In this document: one piece after another, positions 35,694 to 44,212 of the stretch | Layout: every line of letters starts with the position of its first letter | Numbering within the stretch: the stretch's first letter is position 1 | Origin: Shewanella corallii | GTDB lineage: Bacteria; Pseudomonadota; Gammaproteobacteria; Enterobacterales; Shewanellaceae | DNA length: 64,000 nucleotides | Direction: 5' to 3' | Assembly (NCBI RefSeq): GCF_023349125.1 | Contig: NZ_JAKIKT010000006.1 | Coordinates: forward strand, 248,001 to 312,000 | The notes under the pieces: generated by a model | What the model was told of the DNA's origin: nothing | The model's input: the letters and a program-made list of their open reading frames with translations, nothing else | The model's database searches: none | Made by a program: the position numbers and the translations under genes

Positions 35694-37199
35694 ATGGAAA
35701 GACGTAATTTTCTGAAAATGGCAGGTATTGGCGCCATTACCATGGGAACTGCACCCGCTGCGTTTTCAGCCACAGTATGCGACAAAGATGTGGCTTTTGA
35801 TAAGAGCTACGATGTGGTGATTATCGGCTCTGGTTTTGCTGGATTATCAGCGGCCATTGAAGCCAAACGCAATGGTGCCAAAGATGTCGTTATCTTTGAA
35901 AAACTGTCTATGTTTGGGGGTAACTCTGCCATTAACGGTGGTCTGTTCGCTGCGCCAAATACTCCTATGCAGGCCAGAGAAGGAGTTAACGATTCCATTG
36001 AAACCATGGTTCAGGATCAATTGACTGCTGGCCGTGGTATTGCTGATGAAGCTCTGCTGCGCCATGTTGCCACCAATGCTGCCGAAGCGCTGCAGCTGAC
36101 CATTGAAGCCGGTGCCGAATATCATCCATACCTGCAACAACTGGGTGGTCACTCTGTTGCGCGCACCTATCAAACCAGTGTGAGTTGTGGTGCCGGTATC
36201 ACTCAGCCATTGTTGAAAATGGCCCGTAAAGAGGGCGCGGTAACTCAAAACCGTGCCAAGTTTGAAGGTTTTATCCTGAATGCCAACAACCAAGTTGTCG
36301 GTGTGAAGATCCGTGAAGGCTATTACTTCGGTCGGGAAGACTCAGGCAAGGTGATAAATGTTAAGGCTAATCGGGGCGTCATTATGGCAACCGGCGGCTT
36401 TGCTCAGAATATCAAGCTGCGTATGGCTCAGGACCCGACCCTGAACCACGAAGTGGGCTGTACCAACGTGGAAGGTTCAACCGGTGAAGGCATGCTGGCC
36501 ATGTTCAAACTGGGTGCTGTCCCGGTACACCTGGCTCATATCCAATCCGGCCCGTGGGCGTCACCTGATGAAGGTGGTTTCGGTTACGTGTCCAACTACT
36601 CCATCTATAACTTCCCTCACTCAGTGGCCATTCACTGTGCCACGGGCAAGCGTTTTATGAACGAGATTGCTGACCGCAAGACTCGTGCGGACGCTGAACT
36701 GGGATGTCGTGACCAGGATGGCAATCCACTGCCTCCAATCATGATCACCAGCTATGAGCACGCCAGTCAGCACCCTAACTGTAAGAAAGTTCTCAAGTAC
36801 AACGTGGGCTGGAAGTTCGACTCTCTGGAACAGATTGCCGAGCGTTTCAATGTGCCGCTGACGGCGCTGGAAGAGCAGATTACCGAGTACAACGGTTATG
36901 TGAAGGCGGGCAAAGATCCTCAGTTCGGCAAGATCATGGATATGGCCAAAGACAAGTACATCAAGGCGCCATACACGGTTGTGCGCCTGTGGCCCAAAGC
37001 TCACTACTGTCAGGGCGGCGTACAGGTCAACGTGAATGCTGAGGTGCTGGACAGCATGTCAGGTGAGCACATCAAGGGCTTGTATGCTGCCGGTGAAGTA
37101 ACCGGAGGTGTCCATGGTGTGTCCCGTTTGGGTTCCTGTTCCATCCCTGAATGTATGGTGATGGGTATGACCGCTGGCCGTAACGTGATGAAAGGATAA
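35694..37199 (+). CDS. Periplasmic flavoprotein enoate reductase, probable acrylate reductase
   Basis: The 501 residues start with a perfect Tat signal (ERRNFLKMAGIGA), then an FAD-binding loop (VVIIGSGFAGLSAA, residues 41-54). The core is that of flavocytochrome c fumarate reductases. Compared with Shewanella Fcc3 (numbering from memory), the proton-donor Arg402 (RFMNEIADR) and the carboxylate-binding Arg544 (GVHGVSRLG) are kept. His365 and Thr377, which bind the second carboxylate of fumarate, are not (SGPWASP region), and HHTMGG is HYCQGG. A monocarboxylate substrate is thus favoured. A tetrahaem cytochrome follows after four bases and dddY after that, pointing to acrylate. Urocanate or cinnamate are alternatives. 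Confidence 0.82.
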   Translation: MERRNFLKMAGIGAITMGTAPAAFSATVCDKDVAFDKSYDVVIIGSGFAGLSAAIEAKRNGAKDVVIFEKLSMFGGNSAINGGLFAAPNTPMQAREGVNDSIETMVQDQLTAGRGIADEALLRHVATNAAEALQLTIEAGAEYHPYLQQLGGHSVARTYQTSVSCGAGITQPLLKMARKEGAVTQNRAKFEGFILNANNQVVGVKIREGYYFGREDSGKVINVKANRGVIMATGGFAQNIKLRMAQDPTLNHEVGCTNVEGSTGEGMLAMFKLGAVPVHLAHIQSGPWASPDEGGFGYVSNYSIYNFPHSVAIHCATGKRFMNEIADRKTRADAELGCRDQDGNPLPPIMITSYEHASQHPNCKKVLKYNVGWKFDSLEQIAERFNVPLTALEEQITEYNGYVKAGKDPQFGKIMDMAKDKYIKAPYTVVRLWPKAHYCQGGVQVNVNAEVLDSMSGEHIKGLYAAGEVTGGVHGVSRLGSCSIPECMVMGMTAGRNVMKG

Positions 37200-37203
37200 G
37201 CAA

Positions 37204-37557
37204 ATGAAACTGGTTAAATATTTCGCATTGGCGGCAATCGTTCTCAGCGCCAGCACAGGGGCATATGCCAAAGATATCAAACCCTGGCACGATGGATTCA
37301 AGTGTAAGGATTGTCACGATCAGGGCCTGAAATCTTTCCCTTCTGATCAATCCTGTCTGCAGTGTCATGATGTAGATGACCTGGCTGACGCTACCAAGCG
37401 CGGTGGTGATGAAGAGTGGCAGAACCCACATAACAACCTGCACTATGGTAAAGAGTTACCCTGTATCGAGTGTCACTCTGAACACCAGAAGCCTGAGACC
37501 TATCAACCTCTGTGTCTCGACTGCCACACCTTCAAATATGAAAAGTTCAAAGGCTGA
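37204..37557 (+). CDS. Periplasmic tetrahaem cytochrome c
   Basis: The 117 residues have a signal peptide (to about GAYA, residue 22) and four haem sites, CKDCH, CLQCH, CIECH and CLDCH, with additional His ligands. The pattern equals the small tetrahaem domain of Shewanella flavocytochrome c, here encoded as a separate protein. It starts four bases after the flavoprotein gene, so it is almost certainly its electron donor, taking electrons from a CymA-like quinol dehydrogenase that is not in this window. Confidence 0.93.
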   Translation: MKLVKYFALAAIVLSASTGAYAKDIKPWHDGFKCKDCHDQGLKSFPSDQSCLQCHDVDDLADATKRGGDEEWQNPHNNLHYGKELPCIECHSEHQKPETYQPLCLDCHTFKYEKFKG

Positions 37558-37568
37558 TTAATGCCTCA

Positions 37569-37599
37569 AAGGCCGCTTCCCACAGCGGCCTTACTTTTT
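37569..37599 (+). terminator. Hairpin with T-run between the cytochrome gene and dddY
   Basis: AAGGCCGCT (37569-37577) and AGCGGCCTT (37584-37592) form a 9-base stem followed by ACTTTTTA. It may end most reductase transcripts or act as an internal attenuator before dddY. Confidence 0.78.
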
Positions 37600-37647
37600 A
37601 CCTCTGACCTATTCCGTATGGCTGATTCATTCAGCCTGGGGACACTT

Positions 37648-38901
37648 ATGCTTAAAAAAACGATTCTGTGTGCCGCAATGGCAATACCTTCTTTTTCCGG
37701 CCTGGCCGTTGAAGCCGGAAATATCTATCAGGGAGATATGCAATCTCCGGTATTTGAGTGCCGGGATCAGGTCCACGCCCAATATTCTGCCGAGGAGCAG
37801 AAATTGGTGGATACCCTTTGGAATGAAGCCCTGATCTATCTAAAGACCTATGCTGATGCGCTGACCACAAGTACAACTGCGGACTGCTTAAACTCTGACA
37901 TCGCAGTGTATGAAACTACGACTCCCGGATTCTCCAGAATGTGCATTATGGAGAATGAGGATATGAAGAAGATGGTTAAGCACATCTACCAAATCGTAAA
38001 TAATCCGGATGCGGCGAAGAGGTGTTTCGCTCCCCGCAAAGGCGAGTCCTGGCTGACTATGCCTGACGCTGGCGTGTTGGCACAATCTCCTGTGGCTCAG
38101 TGGATCGACAGACCGACTATCAGTGAGTATATGGACTCGGTGGAAACCAGCGAGAATGCCCGTATCCACGGCCAGGTATTTGCCCGTCACTTTTCCGAAA
38201 TGGCGACCGGAGACGATATCGTGATGCCAAAAACGTTCGCCCGGGATATATCAGCCAATGCGTTGCCAAACCTATGGGCTTCTGTGGGTTGGGTACCCAT
38301 GTATGCAGCAGACAGTGAGCGTAATCAGCGCAACTTCGACAATATCCGTGGCGGCTATGCTTACGCTGAGATTCTGGGGCATTGGGGATTGCTGCGTATT
38401 AATGCCATCAACGGCGAGCCAGTTGGGGCTGAAGTGGGCATGGTGATGCAGCAGGTCGATACCTTCTACCCATATCATAATCATGCGATTTCAGAGATTT
38501 ACTACACTATTCGTCAGCCAGCCTGTGCCAATCAATTCAAAACCTTTGCGGTGCAGGAAGGTAACTCTTTAGTGAAGACAGTGTCTGAAACTACAGATAT
38601 TCGGGAAGTGGAACTGGATACCAACTATCACAATGAGCAGTCGGCATGGGCCTCATCTGAGCCACTGACGGACCCGTTGACCTATTTTCATGCCAACACC
38701 ATTCATGCATTTGAAATCGATGGTGATTGTGAGGCCCGGCCTCATGAGAAAGCGATAGTGACAGTGTGGGCGCGCAGTAATGCCAACAGGGAACACAATG
38801 ACTATGGCAACACCCGCCTGTGCGAGTCGGCTGAAAATCCGAATACGCCAGCCATTCGCGGACAGACTATTCGTTGTGATTTAACCAAGCAGAAATGGTA
38901 A
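37648..38901 (+). CDS. dddY: Periplasmic DMSP lyase DddY
   Basis: The ATG at 37648 has GGGGA upstream and gives 417 residues with a signal peptide. The cupin-like metal site is visible: H279-x3-E283-x-Y285 within YHNHAISEIYY, plus H353 in FHANTIHAF. These match the His, Glu, Tyr and His ligands described for DddY. Eight or more cysteines also suit a periplasmic protein. DddY cleaves dimethylsulphoniopropionate to dimethyl sulphide and acrylate outside the cytoplasm, so no DMSP importer is needed. The neighbouring acuI and reductase genes fit acrylate removal. The length agrees with the family (~400). Confidence 0.9.
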   Translation: MLKKTILCAAMAIPSFSGLAVEAGNIYQGDMQSPVFECRDQVHAQYSAEEQKLVDTLWNEALIYLKTYADALTTSTTADCLNSDIAVYETTTPGFSRMCIMENEDMKKMVKHIYQIVNNPDAAKRCFAPRKGESWLTMPDAGVLAQSPVAQWIDRPTISEYMDSVETSENARIHGQVFARHFSEMATGDDIVMPKTFARDISANALPNLWASVGWVPMYAADSERNQRNFDNIRGGYAYAEILGHWGLLRINAINGEPVGAEVGMVMQQVDTFYPYHNHAISEIYYTIRQPACANQFKTFAVQEGNSLVKTVSETTDIREVELDTNYHNEQSAWASSEPLTDPLTYFHANTIHAFEIDGDCEARPHEKAIVTVWARSNANREHNDYGNTRLCESAENPNTPAIRGQTIRCDLTKQKW

Positions 38902-38934
38902 TGAAGCCGGTTTGATGTAATGGGTTTTACCGCT

Positions 38935-38969
38935 AAAAAGCTGGCACTGAGTGGCCAGCTTTTTGTTTT
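38935..38969. terminator. Bidirectional terminator after dddY
   Basis: AAAAAGCTGGC (38935-38945) pairs with GCCAGCTTTTT (38954-38964) and is flanked by T-rich sequence, between dddY and the convergent LysR gene. Confidence 0.9.
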
Positions 38970-38973
38970 CGGG

Positions 38974-39822
38974 TTACTTGCCGCCAAAGCCTTCGGTGCT
39001 GGCTTTGATGATCTTTTTCAACTGCTGCAGCTGCTCCGAGTCATTGTTGTCTGACAGGTAAATTGACTCATTAAACAGGGGCAGTTCCGGCAAGCCAAAC
39101 TCTGCAGCTGGCAGCACCTGCATTTTGTCATTGATACGAAACTCTGCGATTGGAGCGACAGCGATATCATTCTCAACCGCTTCACACAAAGCCTGTGGTG
39201 ACGGTGTTGTCAGTACAATGTTTAACGGCGGCTTATCGAGCTTATGATTGGCAAATACCTGAGCGCGAATAGGGCAGTTTTCCGGATACAGGGCAATAGG
39301 CAACGACGAGTTCAAGTGTGCGCGGCCTGATGCAGAAGCGACCCAGAGGAAGCGGCGGTCAAACAGTTTGCAAGCCTCGGCAGGCTCTTGCCAGTGAGTC
39401 GCGATCACCATATCAAACGCACCCTGATGCAGGCGCTTAAGCAGGTTACCACTTACGTCTGTATCTATACTCAGATTTATCTGGGTGAACTCCCGGATAA
39501 ACTCCATCAGCAGCGAGTCGAGGTAACGACTGACATAGTCCGTTGGCATGCCCAGACGAATGGTGGTGCGGCGATTTGTGTCTGATAACGGCGCTGAATC
39601 CAGCAAAGCGATTGCCAGGTTGCGCAGGGTATTACCTTTCGCCGTTAAAGTCAGTTCGTTGTTTTCACAATTGTCGAATAACTTGTGGCCCAGGTTTGAT
39701 TCCAGTTTTTTTAAACTGTCGACCACATCATGTTTCGATATTGATAATAACTCTACAGCCTTATCAATATTCTTTAAATCTGTGACAGTTTTAAAAAATC
39801 TCAGAAGAGCGATCTTGTCCAT
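38974..39822 (-). CDS. LysR-like transcriptional regulator of the DMSP/acrylate region
   Basis: This 282-residue protein has a LysR-type layout: N-terminal HTH (KAVELLSISKHDVVDSLKKLE, less canonical than usual) and a sensor domain from about residue 88 (TTIRLGMPTDYVSRYLDSLL). It is convergent with dddY and divergent from a TetR gene. A role in sensing acrylate or DMSP is plausible from position only. Confidence 0.82.
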   Translation of the reverse strand: MDKIALLRFFKTVTDLKNIDKAVELLSISKHDVVDSLKKLESNLGHKLFDNCENNELTLTAKGNTLRNLAIALLDSAPLSDTNRRTTIRLGMPTDYVSRYLDSLLMEFIREFTQINLSIDTDVSGNLLKRLHQGAFDMVIATHWQEPAEACKLFDRRFLWVASASGRAHLNSSLPIALYPENCPIRAQVFANHKLDKPPLNIVLTTPSPQALCEAVENDIAVAPIAEFRINDKMQVLPAAEFGLPELPLFNESIYLSDNNDSEQLQQLKKIIKASTEGFGGK

Positions 39823-39927
39823 AAGTTAACAGTGAATTTAGACGTGATATAATTATCGCCTAAATGCATGGACAGTGAAAGAGATAGAGCCTGAGCGAAA
39901 ATTAATTCGACTTGAGCTTGATCACAT

Positions 39928-40560
39928 ATGAGTAGTTGGGAACAAAGAGAACGTTATTTAATCGATGTTGCTCAGCGATATCTACAGGGACATAAAGTGT
40001 TTGATTTATGTCGCTCCCACCTTGTGGCTGCCAGTCAGATATCCAGAGGTACTGTCTATAATCATTTTCCATCAGAGGCAGATCTGGTGGTGGCTGTGGC
40101 TGCCGATACCTATGGCAAATGGCTTAAAGCCTGCGACGTCGACCGGGCTGAAATTGCAGACCCTTTACTTTGCTTCCTGATCCATCACTGCAGAAAACTT
40201 AAAGCCAACCTTGAGTTTCAATGGTTTACCATCGTGCGAGTGATGCCAAATGAAGCGCTGTTGGCACAGGCCTCCGCACCATTTGTGCAGATGTTCAATC
40301 AGCAATTTCAGGACTATGTTGCCTGGAACCGGGAGATGATCCGCGCCATTGGCGAACTGGATGGTTACGACCGAACCCAACTGGTGACTGACTTTATTCG
40401 CGGTAATCTGATCAATTCAGATGATGCCAGGTTGGCGCACAACAATGTGGCTGTATACCGGCAGTTTTGTTATGCCCTTATCCAGCTGCTGGGTCAATCG
40501 GACCGAAAAGTTCCAGAAGACAGTGAGTTAAGTGCATTGTTGCACCTATCAGACGCCTAA
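39928..40560 (+). CDS. TetR-family transcriptional regulator
   Basis: The 210 residues have a TetR HTH (LVAASQISRGTVYNHFPSEADLVVAV, residues ~32-57) and a variable helical ligand domain. It lies divergent from the LysR gene beside the DMSP cluster. TetR proteins bind short palindromes, so the TGGAA-N4-TTCCA pair upstream of the reductase gene is a reasonable target guess. The 3' end overlaps convergent cpxA by four bases. Confidence 0.85.
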   Translation: MSSWEQRERYLIDVAQRYLQGHKVFDLCRSHLVAASQISRGTVYNHFPSEADLVVAVAADTYGKWLKACDVDRAEIADPLLCFLIHHCRKLKANLEFQWFTIVRVMPNEALLAQASAPFVQMFNQQFQDYVAWNREMIRAIGELDGYDRTQLVTDFIRGNLINSDDARLAHNNVAVYRQFCYALIQLLGQSDRKVPEDSELSALLHLSDA

Positions 40561-41924
40561 ATCATCGGCAGTTGCAACCTGACTCGGAGCCCGTGTGGCG
40601 AAACATTTTCGGCAGTGACTCTGCCCTTATGGGCCTGTATGGCAGCATGGGTGATAGCCAGACCCAGGCCCCAGCCTCCGCTTTCTCTCTCTCTGGCGCT
40701 GTCGGGTCGATAGAAAGGCCTGAATATCGCTTCCAATTCCTCAGCCTTGATTCCCGGACCATCATCCTCAATCACGATTTCAAGCTGATTTCCGGACTGC
40801 ATGGCAGTCAGGCTGACTCTTGATGTGGCGTAGCGAATCGCATTTCTCAGCAGGTTCTCCACTGCCCGGGAAAGGCTGCGGGGATCGTGCTTCAGACTCA
40901 GGTTTTCAGGGATATCAATATAGAGCAACTTAAGCTGCTGCTCGGCTTCAAACTCGGCATCATCCAGCACCTGACTGAGGGTTTCTGACAACTCCAGGTA
41001 CTTCATATTGTCCGACTGACTGGTCTTTACCCGTGACAGCTCAAGCAGTTCACTGATCAGCAGTTCGAGCTGTTCTGCCTCATAGCCAATTCTGTCGACT
41101 TCAGTCCCCTCCAGCCCTTTTTTACGGGCCAGGGCCAGTGACAATTGCAATCGGGTCAGTGGTGTACGCAGTTCATGGGAGACATCGCTGATTAGCCTTT
41201 GCTGACTGTTCATTGTGGTCTGGATGGCGTCGGCCATGGCGTTAAAGGCCTGAGCCAGTTGCCCCACCTCATCCTGACGGCGGGCGGTGCGTTTATCGAC
41301 CCGGCAATCCAGATCCCCCTGAGCCAACGACTCAGCACTGGATTTGAGTTGTCTTAACGGTTTGCCCAAATGCCATGCCAGCAGGGCACAGATAATACCG
41401 GACAGCGCGATCGCCAGGATCAGAGTCGCCATTTTATTGTTGGCCAGAAACAGGAACCAGGGGCGAGGATGGTGTGCCGGTACCTTGCCGATAAGGCTGT
41501 ATTGCTTGCCCTGAATCTCAAATTGATAGGGGCCAAACACCAGATCTTTTTTGAACTGATGGCTGATGGGATGCCCGGCATCCTCGGCCATCAATACGAA
41601 GTGGCGCATCATACGTGAGCTGCGCTTACCATTGATAAACTGGCCATCCTCATTCATCAGATAAAAACGTATGGGACGGCTTTCCCCCTGACGCCTGCCA
41701 CTCCAGCGGTGCAGAAAGTCCCCGGGTTGCCGAATCGCTTCCTGCTGCAACCAACCTGCCGCACCCGCCAGCAATTTTTCCAGCTTGGCAGGCAGGGGGG
41801 CTCTGTCATGGTTTTGCTGCAACATGGGCAGCAGCACCACTATGGCAATAATCATCGAGCTGCACAGCCAGAAGCCCAGCAGCAGCTTGATAAAGATCTT
41901 GTTGGGCGTGAAAGACAGTTTCAT
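40557..41924 (-). CDS. cpxA: Envelope stress sensor histidine kinase CpxA
   Basis: Starting at 41924 after AAGG, the 455 residues comprise a membrane helix, a periplasmic sensor (~residues 30-165), a second helix (MATLILAIALSGIICALLAW), HAMP, the H-box ISDVSHELRTPLTRLQ, and the ATPase N and G boxes (NLLRNAIRYA, DDGPGIK, GWGLGLAI). Gene order with cpxR, and divergent cpxP and fieF, matches E. coli and identifies CpxA. Confidence 0.92.
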   Translation of the reverse strand: MKLSFTPNKIFIKLLLGFWLCSSMIIAIVVLLPMLQQNHDRAPLPAKLEKLLAGAAGWLQQEAIRQPGDFLHRWSGRRQGESRPIRFYLMNEDGQFINGKRSSRMMRHFVLMAEDAGHPISHQFKKDLVFGPYQFEIQGKQYSLIGKVPAHHPRPWFLFLANNKMATLILAIALSGIICALLAWHLGKPLRQLKSSAESLAQGDLDCRVDKRTARRQDEVGQLAQAFNAMADAIQTTMNSQQRLISDVSHELRTPLTRLQLSLALARKKGLEGTEVDRIGYEAEQLELLISELLELSRVKTSQSDNMKYLELSETLSQVLDDAEFEAEQQLKLLYIDIPENLSLKHDPRSLSRAVENLLRNAIRYATSRVSLTAMQSGNQLEIVIEDDGPGIKAEELEAIFRPFYRPDSARERESGGWGLGLAITHAAIQAHKGRVTAENVSPHGLRVRLQLPMI

Positions 41925-41934
41925 TGACCTTAAC

Positions 41935-42621
41935 TCAGGGGATCCAGATATAGCCTTTGCCACGAATGGTTTTCACCCTGGGGCGTCCATCGTCACGGGC
42001 AGGTAACTTTTTGCGCAGATTGGACAGATGCATATCCAGAGAGCGGTCAAAGGGCATTAGCTTTTTCCCCAGTACCTCTTCACTGAGCACCTCTTTGGTC
42101 ATCAACTCACCGGCGTTATTGGCCAGGGAGTAGAGCAAGCCAAATTCGGTGGCAGTCAGCATCAGCAGTTTGTCGTTGCAGTAGGCTTCCTGACGGGACT
42201 GATCCAGCAGCAGATCGCCCAGCATCTGACCGTGAGGGTTTTGCAACTCCTGCACGCTCAGGCCAGAGCGACGGATAATGGCCCGTACCCGTGCAACCAA
42301 CTCTCTGTCGTTGAAGGGTTTTGGCAGGTAGTCATCGGCGCCGATTTCAAGTCCCACTACCCGGTCGATCTCATCGCCCTTGGCGGTGAGCATCATTACG
42401 GGAGTTTGCTTGTGCAGACGCAGCGCTTTGAGTACTTCAAAGCCGTTGAGTTTAGGCAGCATGACATCCAGTAGAATAAGATCAAAATCGCAGCTCAGTG
42501 CCAGGTCCAGACCTGCCTGGCCATCATGCGCTATGGTGAGTTTGAATCCTTCCAGCTCAAGCAATTGTCCCAGAAGTTCCGACAGCCCAAAATCGTCATC
42601 GATTAGCAGAATCCGGTTCAT
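41935..42621 (-). CDS. cpxR: Response regulator CpxR
   Basis: The ATG at 42621 follows GAGG. The 228 residues have a receiver domain (ILLIDDDFGLSELLG, the phosphoacceptor Asp in DLILLDVMLP, and TAKG) and an OmpR-type winged helix ending RVKTIRGKGYIW. It is ten bases upstream of cpxA. Two CpxR boxes in the divergent region indicate autoregulation and control of cpxP. Confidence 0.93.
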   Translation of the reverse strand: MNRILLIDDDFGLSELLGQLLELEGFKLTIAHDGQAGLDLALSCDFDLILLDVMLPKLNGFEVLKALRLHKQTPVMMLTAKGDEIDRVVGLEIGADDYLPKPFNDRELVARVRAIIRRSGLSVQELQNPHGQMLGDLLLDQSRQEAYCNDKLLMLTATEFGLLYSLANNAGELMTKEVLSEEVLGKKLMPFDRSLDMHLSNLRKKLPARDDGRPRVKTIRGKGYIWIP

Positions 42622-42687
42622 TTGTTTCCTCGTCACTTACTCTTTGATGCAGTATACAATTTTTACAGTCAATGGAAGTCAGAGTTT

Positions 42688-42702
42688 GTAAGTCAAGGTA
42701 AA
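42688..42702 (+). promoter_or_regulatory. CpxR box 1
   Basis: GTAAG-TCAAG-GTAAA matches the CpxR consensus GTAAA-N5-GTAAA at nine of ten positions. It lies between divergent cpxR and cpxP. Confidence 0.78.
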
Positions 42703-42713
42703 GGTCACATCGA

Positions 42714-42728
42714 TTTACACTCATTTAC
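42714..42728 (-). promoter_or_regulatory. CpxR box 2 (perfect)
   Basis: On the minus strand GTAAA-TGAGT-GTAAA is an exact consensus CpxR site, 26 bases from box 1 and oriented oppositely. Confidence 0.85.
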
Positions 42729-42800
42729 CTTCCTATAACCCTCATTGACTCTTGGGTGTTTAGACTGGCTTCGAACTCCTGAAAAACCCGAGGTGAACTT

Positions 42801-43277
42801 ATGAAAGCATTCAATCTGAAATCTATCGTACTGGCGACAGTCACTGGCGTTGCTTTAATGTCTGCTCCGGCAATGGCCGGTCACCATGGTGGTGAAGGTC
42901 ATCATCAAAAAGGCGGCCATAAGATGAAGCGCTGCGACCTGATGGGACATGGTATGTTCCGTGGACTGGATCTGACCTCTGAACAGAAAGATCAGATCAA
43001 GGCTATGGTAAAGACTCAAAAAGAGGAAGTCAGGGCCAAGCGCAACTCTGAAGAAGGTAAGGCTTTCCGCCAGCAGATGAAAACCCTGATCACCTCTGCA
43101 GAGTTTGACAAGGCCCAGGCCGAAGAGCTGATTGCCCAGAAGCAGGAAAAACACCAGCAAGGCATGTTGATGCGTCTGGAGACCCAGAACAAGATCTACA
43201 ACATGCTGACATCTGAGCAGCAGCAAAAACTGCAGAAACGTATGGAAAAGTGTGCCAGTCGAGCCAAAGGCAATTGA
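42801..43277 (+). CDS. cpxP: CpxP/Spy-family periplasmic chaperone
   Basis: The 158 residues start with a signal peptide (to about APAMA, residue 26), then a His/Gly-rich segment. The CpxP/Spy helical cradle follows, with LTSEQKDQIKAM and LTSEQQQKLQKR as the two LTxxQ motifs. Two cysteines, in KRCDLMG and EKCASRA, could pair. It restrains CpxA and binds misfolded proteins. The histidine-rich start could bind metal, which fits its neighbour FieF. Confidence 0.9.
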   Translation: MKAFNLKSIVLATVTGVALMSAPAMAGHHGGEGHHQKGGHKMKRCDLMGHGMFRGLDLTSEQKDQIKAMVKTQKEEVRAKRNSEEGKAFRQQMKTLITSAEFDKAQAEELIAQKQEKHQQGMLMRLETQNKIYNMLTSEQQQKLQKRMEKCASRAKGN

Positions 43278-43332
43278 TTCTGAGTTAAAATAGCGTCAAT
43301 AACTCTTCCCGACTCAGTGCATTATTGACGTT

Positions 43333-44202
43333 ATGACTGAAACTTCCCAATACGATTATTGGGTCAGGCTGGCCAGCCGCGCCTCTGTGGCGACTGCCCT
43401 GACCCTGATCGCCATTAAGCTGTTTGCCTGGTTGTACTCAGACTCGGCCAGTATGCTGGCTTCTCTGACCGATTCCTTTGCCGATGCGCTGGCCTCAATC
43501 GTTAACCTGATTGCCATTCGCTATGCCATTGTCCCTGCGGACAAAGACCACAGATATGGTCACGGCAAGGCAGAGCCTCTCGCTTCTCTGGCGCAGTCCG
43601 TGTTTATCCTGGGTTCAGCCGTACTCTTGCTTATCCATGGTATTGAGCGTTTGGGAGAGCCCCAGCCGCTGGAACATGCCAGTGTGGGTATTGTGGTTTC
43701 CATTATTGCGATTGCACTGACGCTGGCGTTGGTGATGTTGCAAAAGAAGGCACTGGATGCGACCGGCAGTACCGTTGTTGCCGCTGACTCTCTGCACTAC
43801 AAATCCGATCTTTTCCTCAATGCCGGTGTCCTGCTGGCACTGGTTCTGGCCAGTTTTGGCTGGTTGTGGGCCGATGGTCTGTTCGCCCTGCTTATCGCCG
43901 TTTATATCGGTTATCAGGCTGCTGAGCTGGCCTATGACAGTGCCCAATCATTGTTGGACAGAGAGCTGGATGCTGAAACCCGTGAGGAGATAGCAGCTTT
44001 GGTGACTCTGGATGCCAGAGTGAAAGGTTTCCATGACCTGCGTACCCGCCAATCAGGCAAGACCATGTTTGTGCAATTGCACCTGGAGCTGGATGGCCAA
44101 TTGACCCTGCATGAAGCGCACGAGATAGCTGATGCCACGGAAAAGCGTATCCGCAACGCCTTGGGTGAGGCGGAAGTGCTGGTACATCAAGACCCAGTGT
44201 AA
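43333..44202 (+). CDS. fieF: Cation-efflux transporter FieF (YiiP)
   Basis: This 289-residue CDF protein has six transmembrane helices. The Zn/Fe site residues are present: D47 and D51 in SLTDSFADALAS, and HYKSD in helix 5. The cytosolic C-terminal domain has conserved histidines. It exports Zn(II) or Fe(II) by proton antiport. Placement after cpxP matches E. coli. Confidence 0.93.
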   Translation: MTETSQYDYWVRLASRASVATALTLIAIKLFAWLYSDSASMLASLTDSFADALASIVNLIAIRYAIVPADKDHRYGHGKAEPLASLAQSVFILGSAVLLLIHGIERLGEPQPLEHASVGIVVSIIAIALTLALVMLQKKALDATGSTVVAADSLHYKSDLFLNAGVLLALVLASFGWLWADGLFALLIAVYIGYQAAELAYDSAQSLLDRELDAETREEIAALVTLDARVKGFHDLRTRQSGKTMFVQLHLELDGQLTLHEAHEIADATEKRIRNALGEAEVLVHQDPV

Positions 44203-44212
44203 TCCCGACAAT

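Noticed and set aside
35694..37199. Annotation as classical fumarate reductase flavocytochrome c
   Set aside because: No fused haem domain, and the residues for the second carboxylate are not conserved; DMSP genes next to it favour acrylate.
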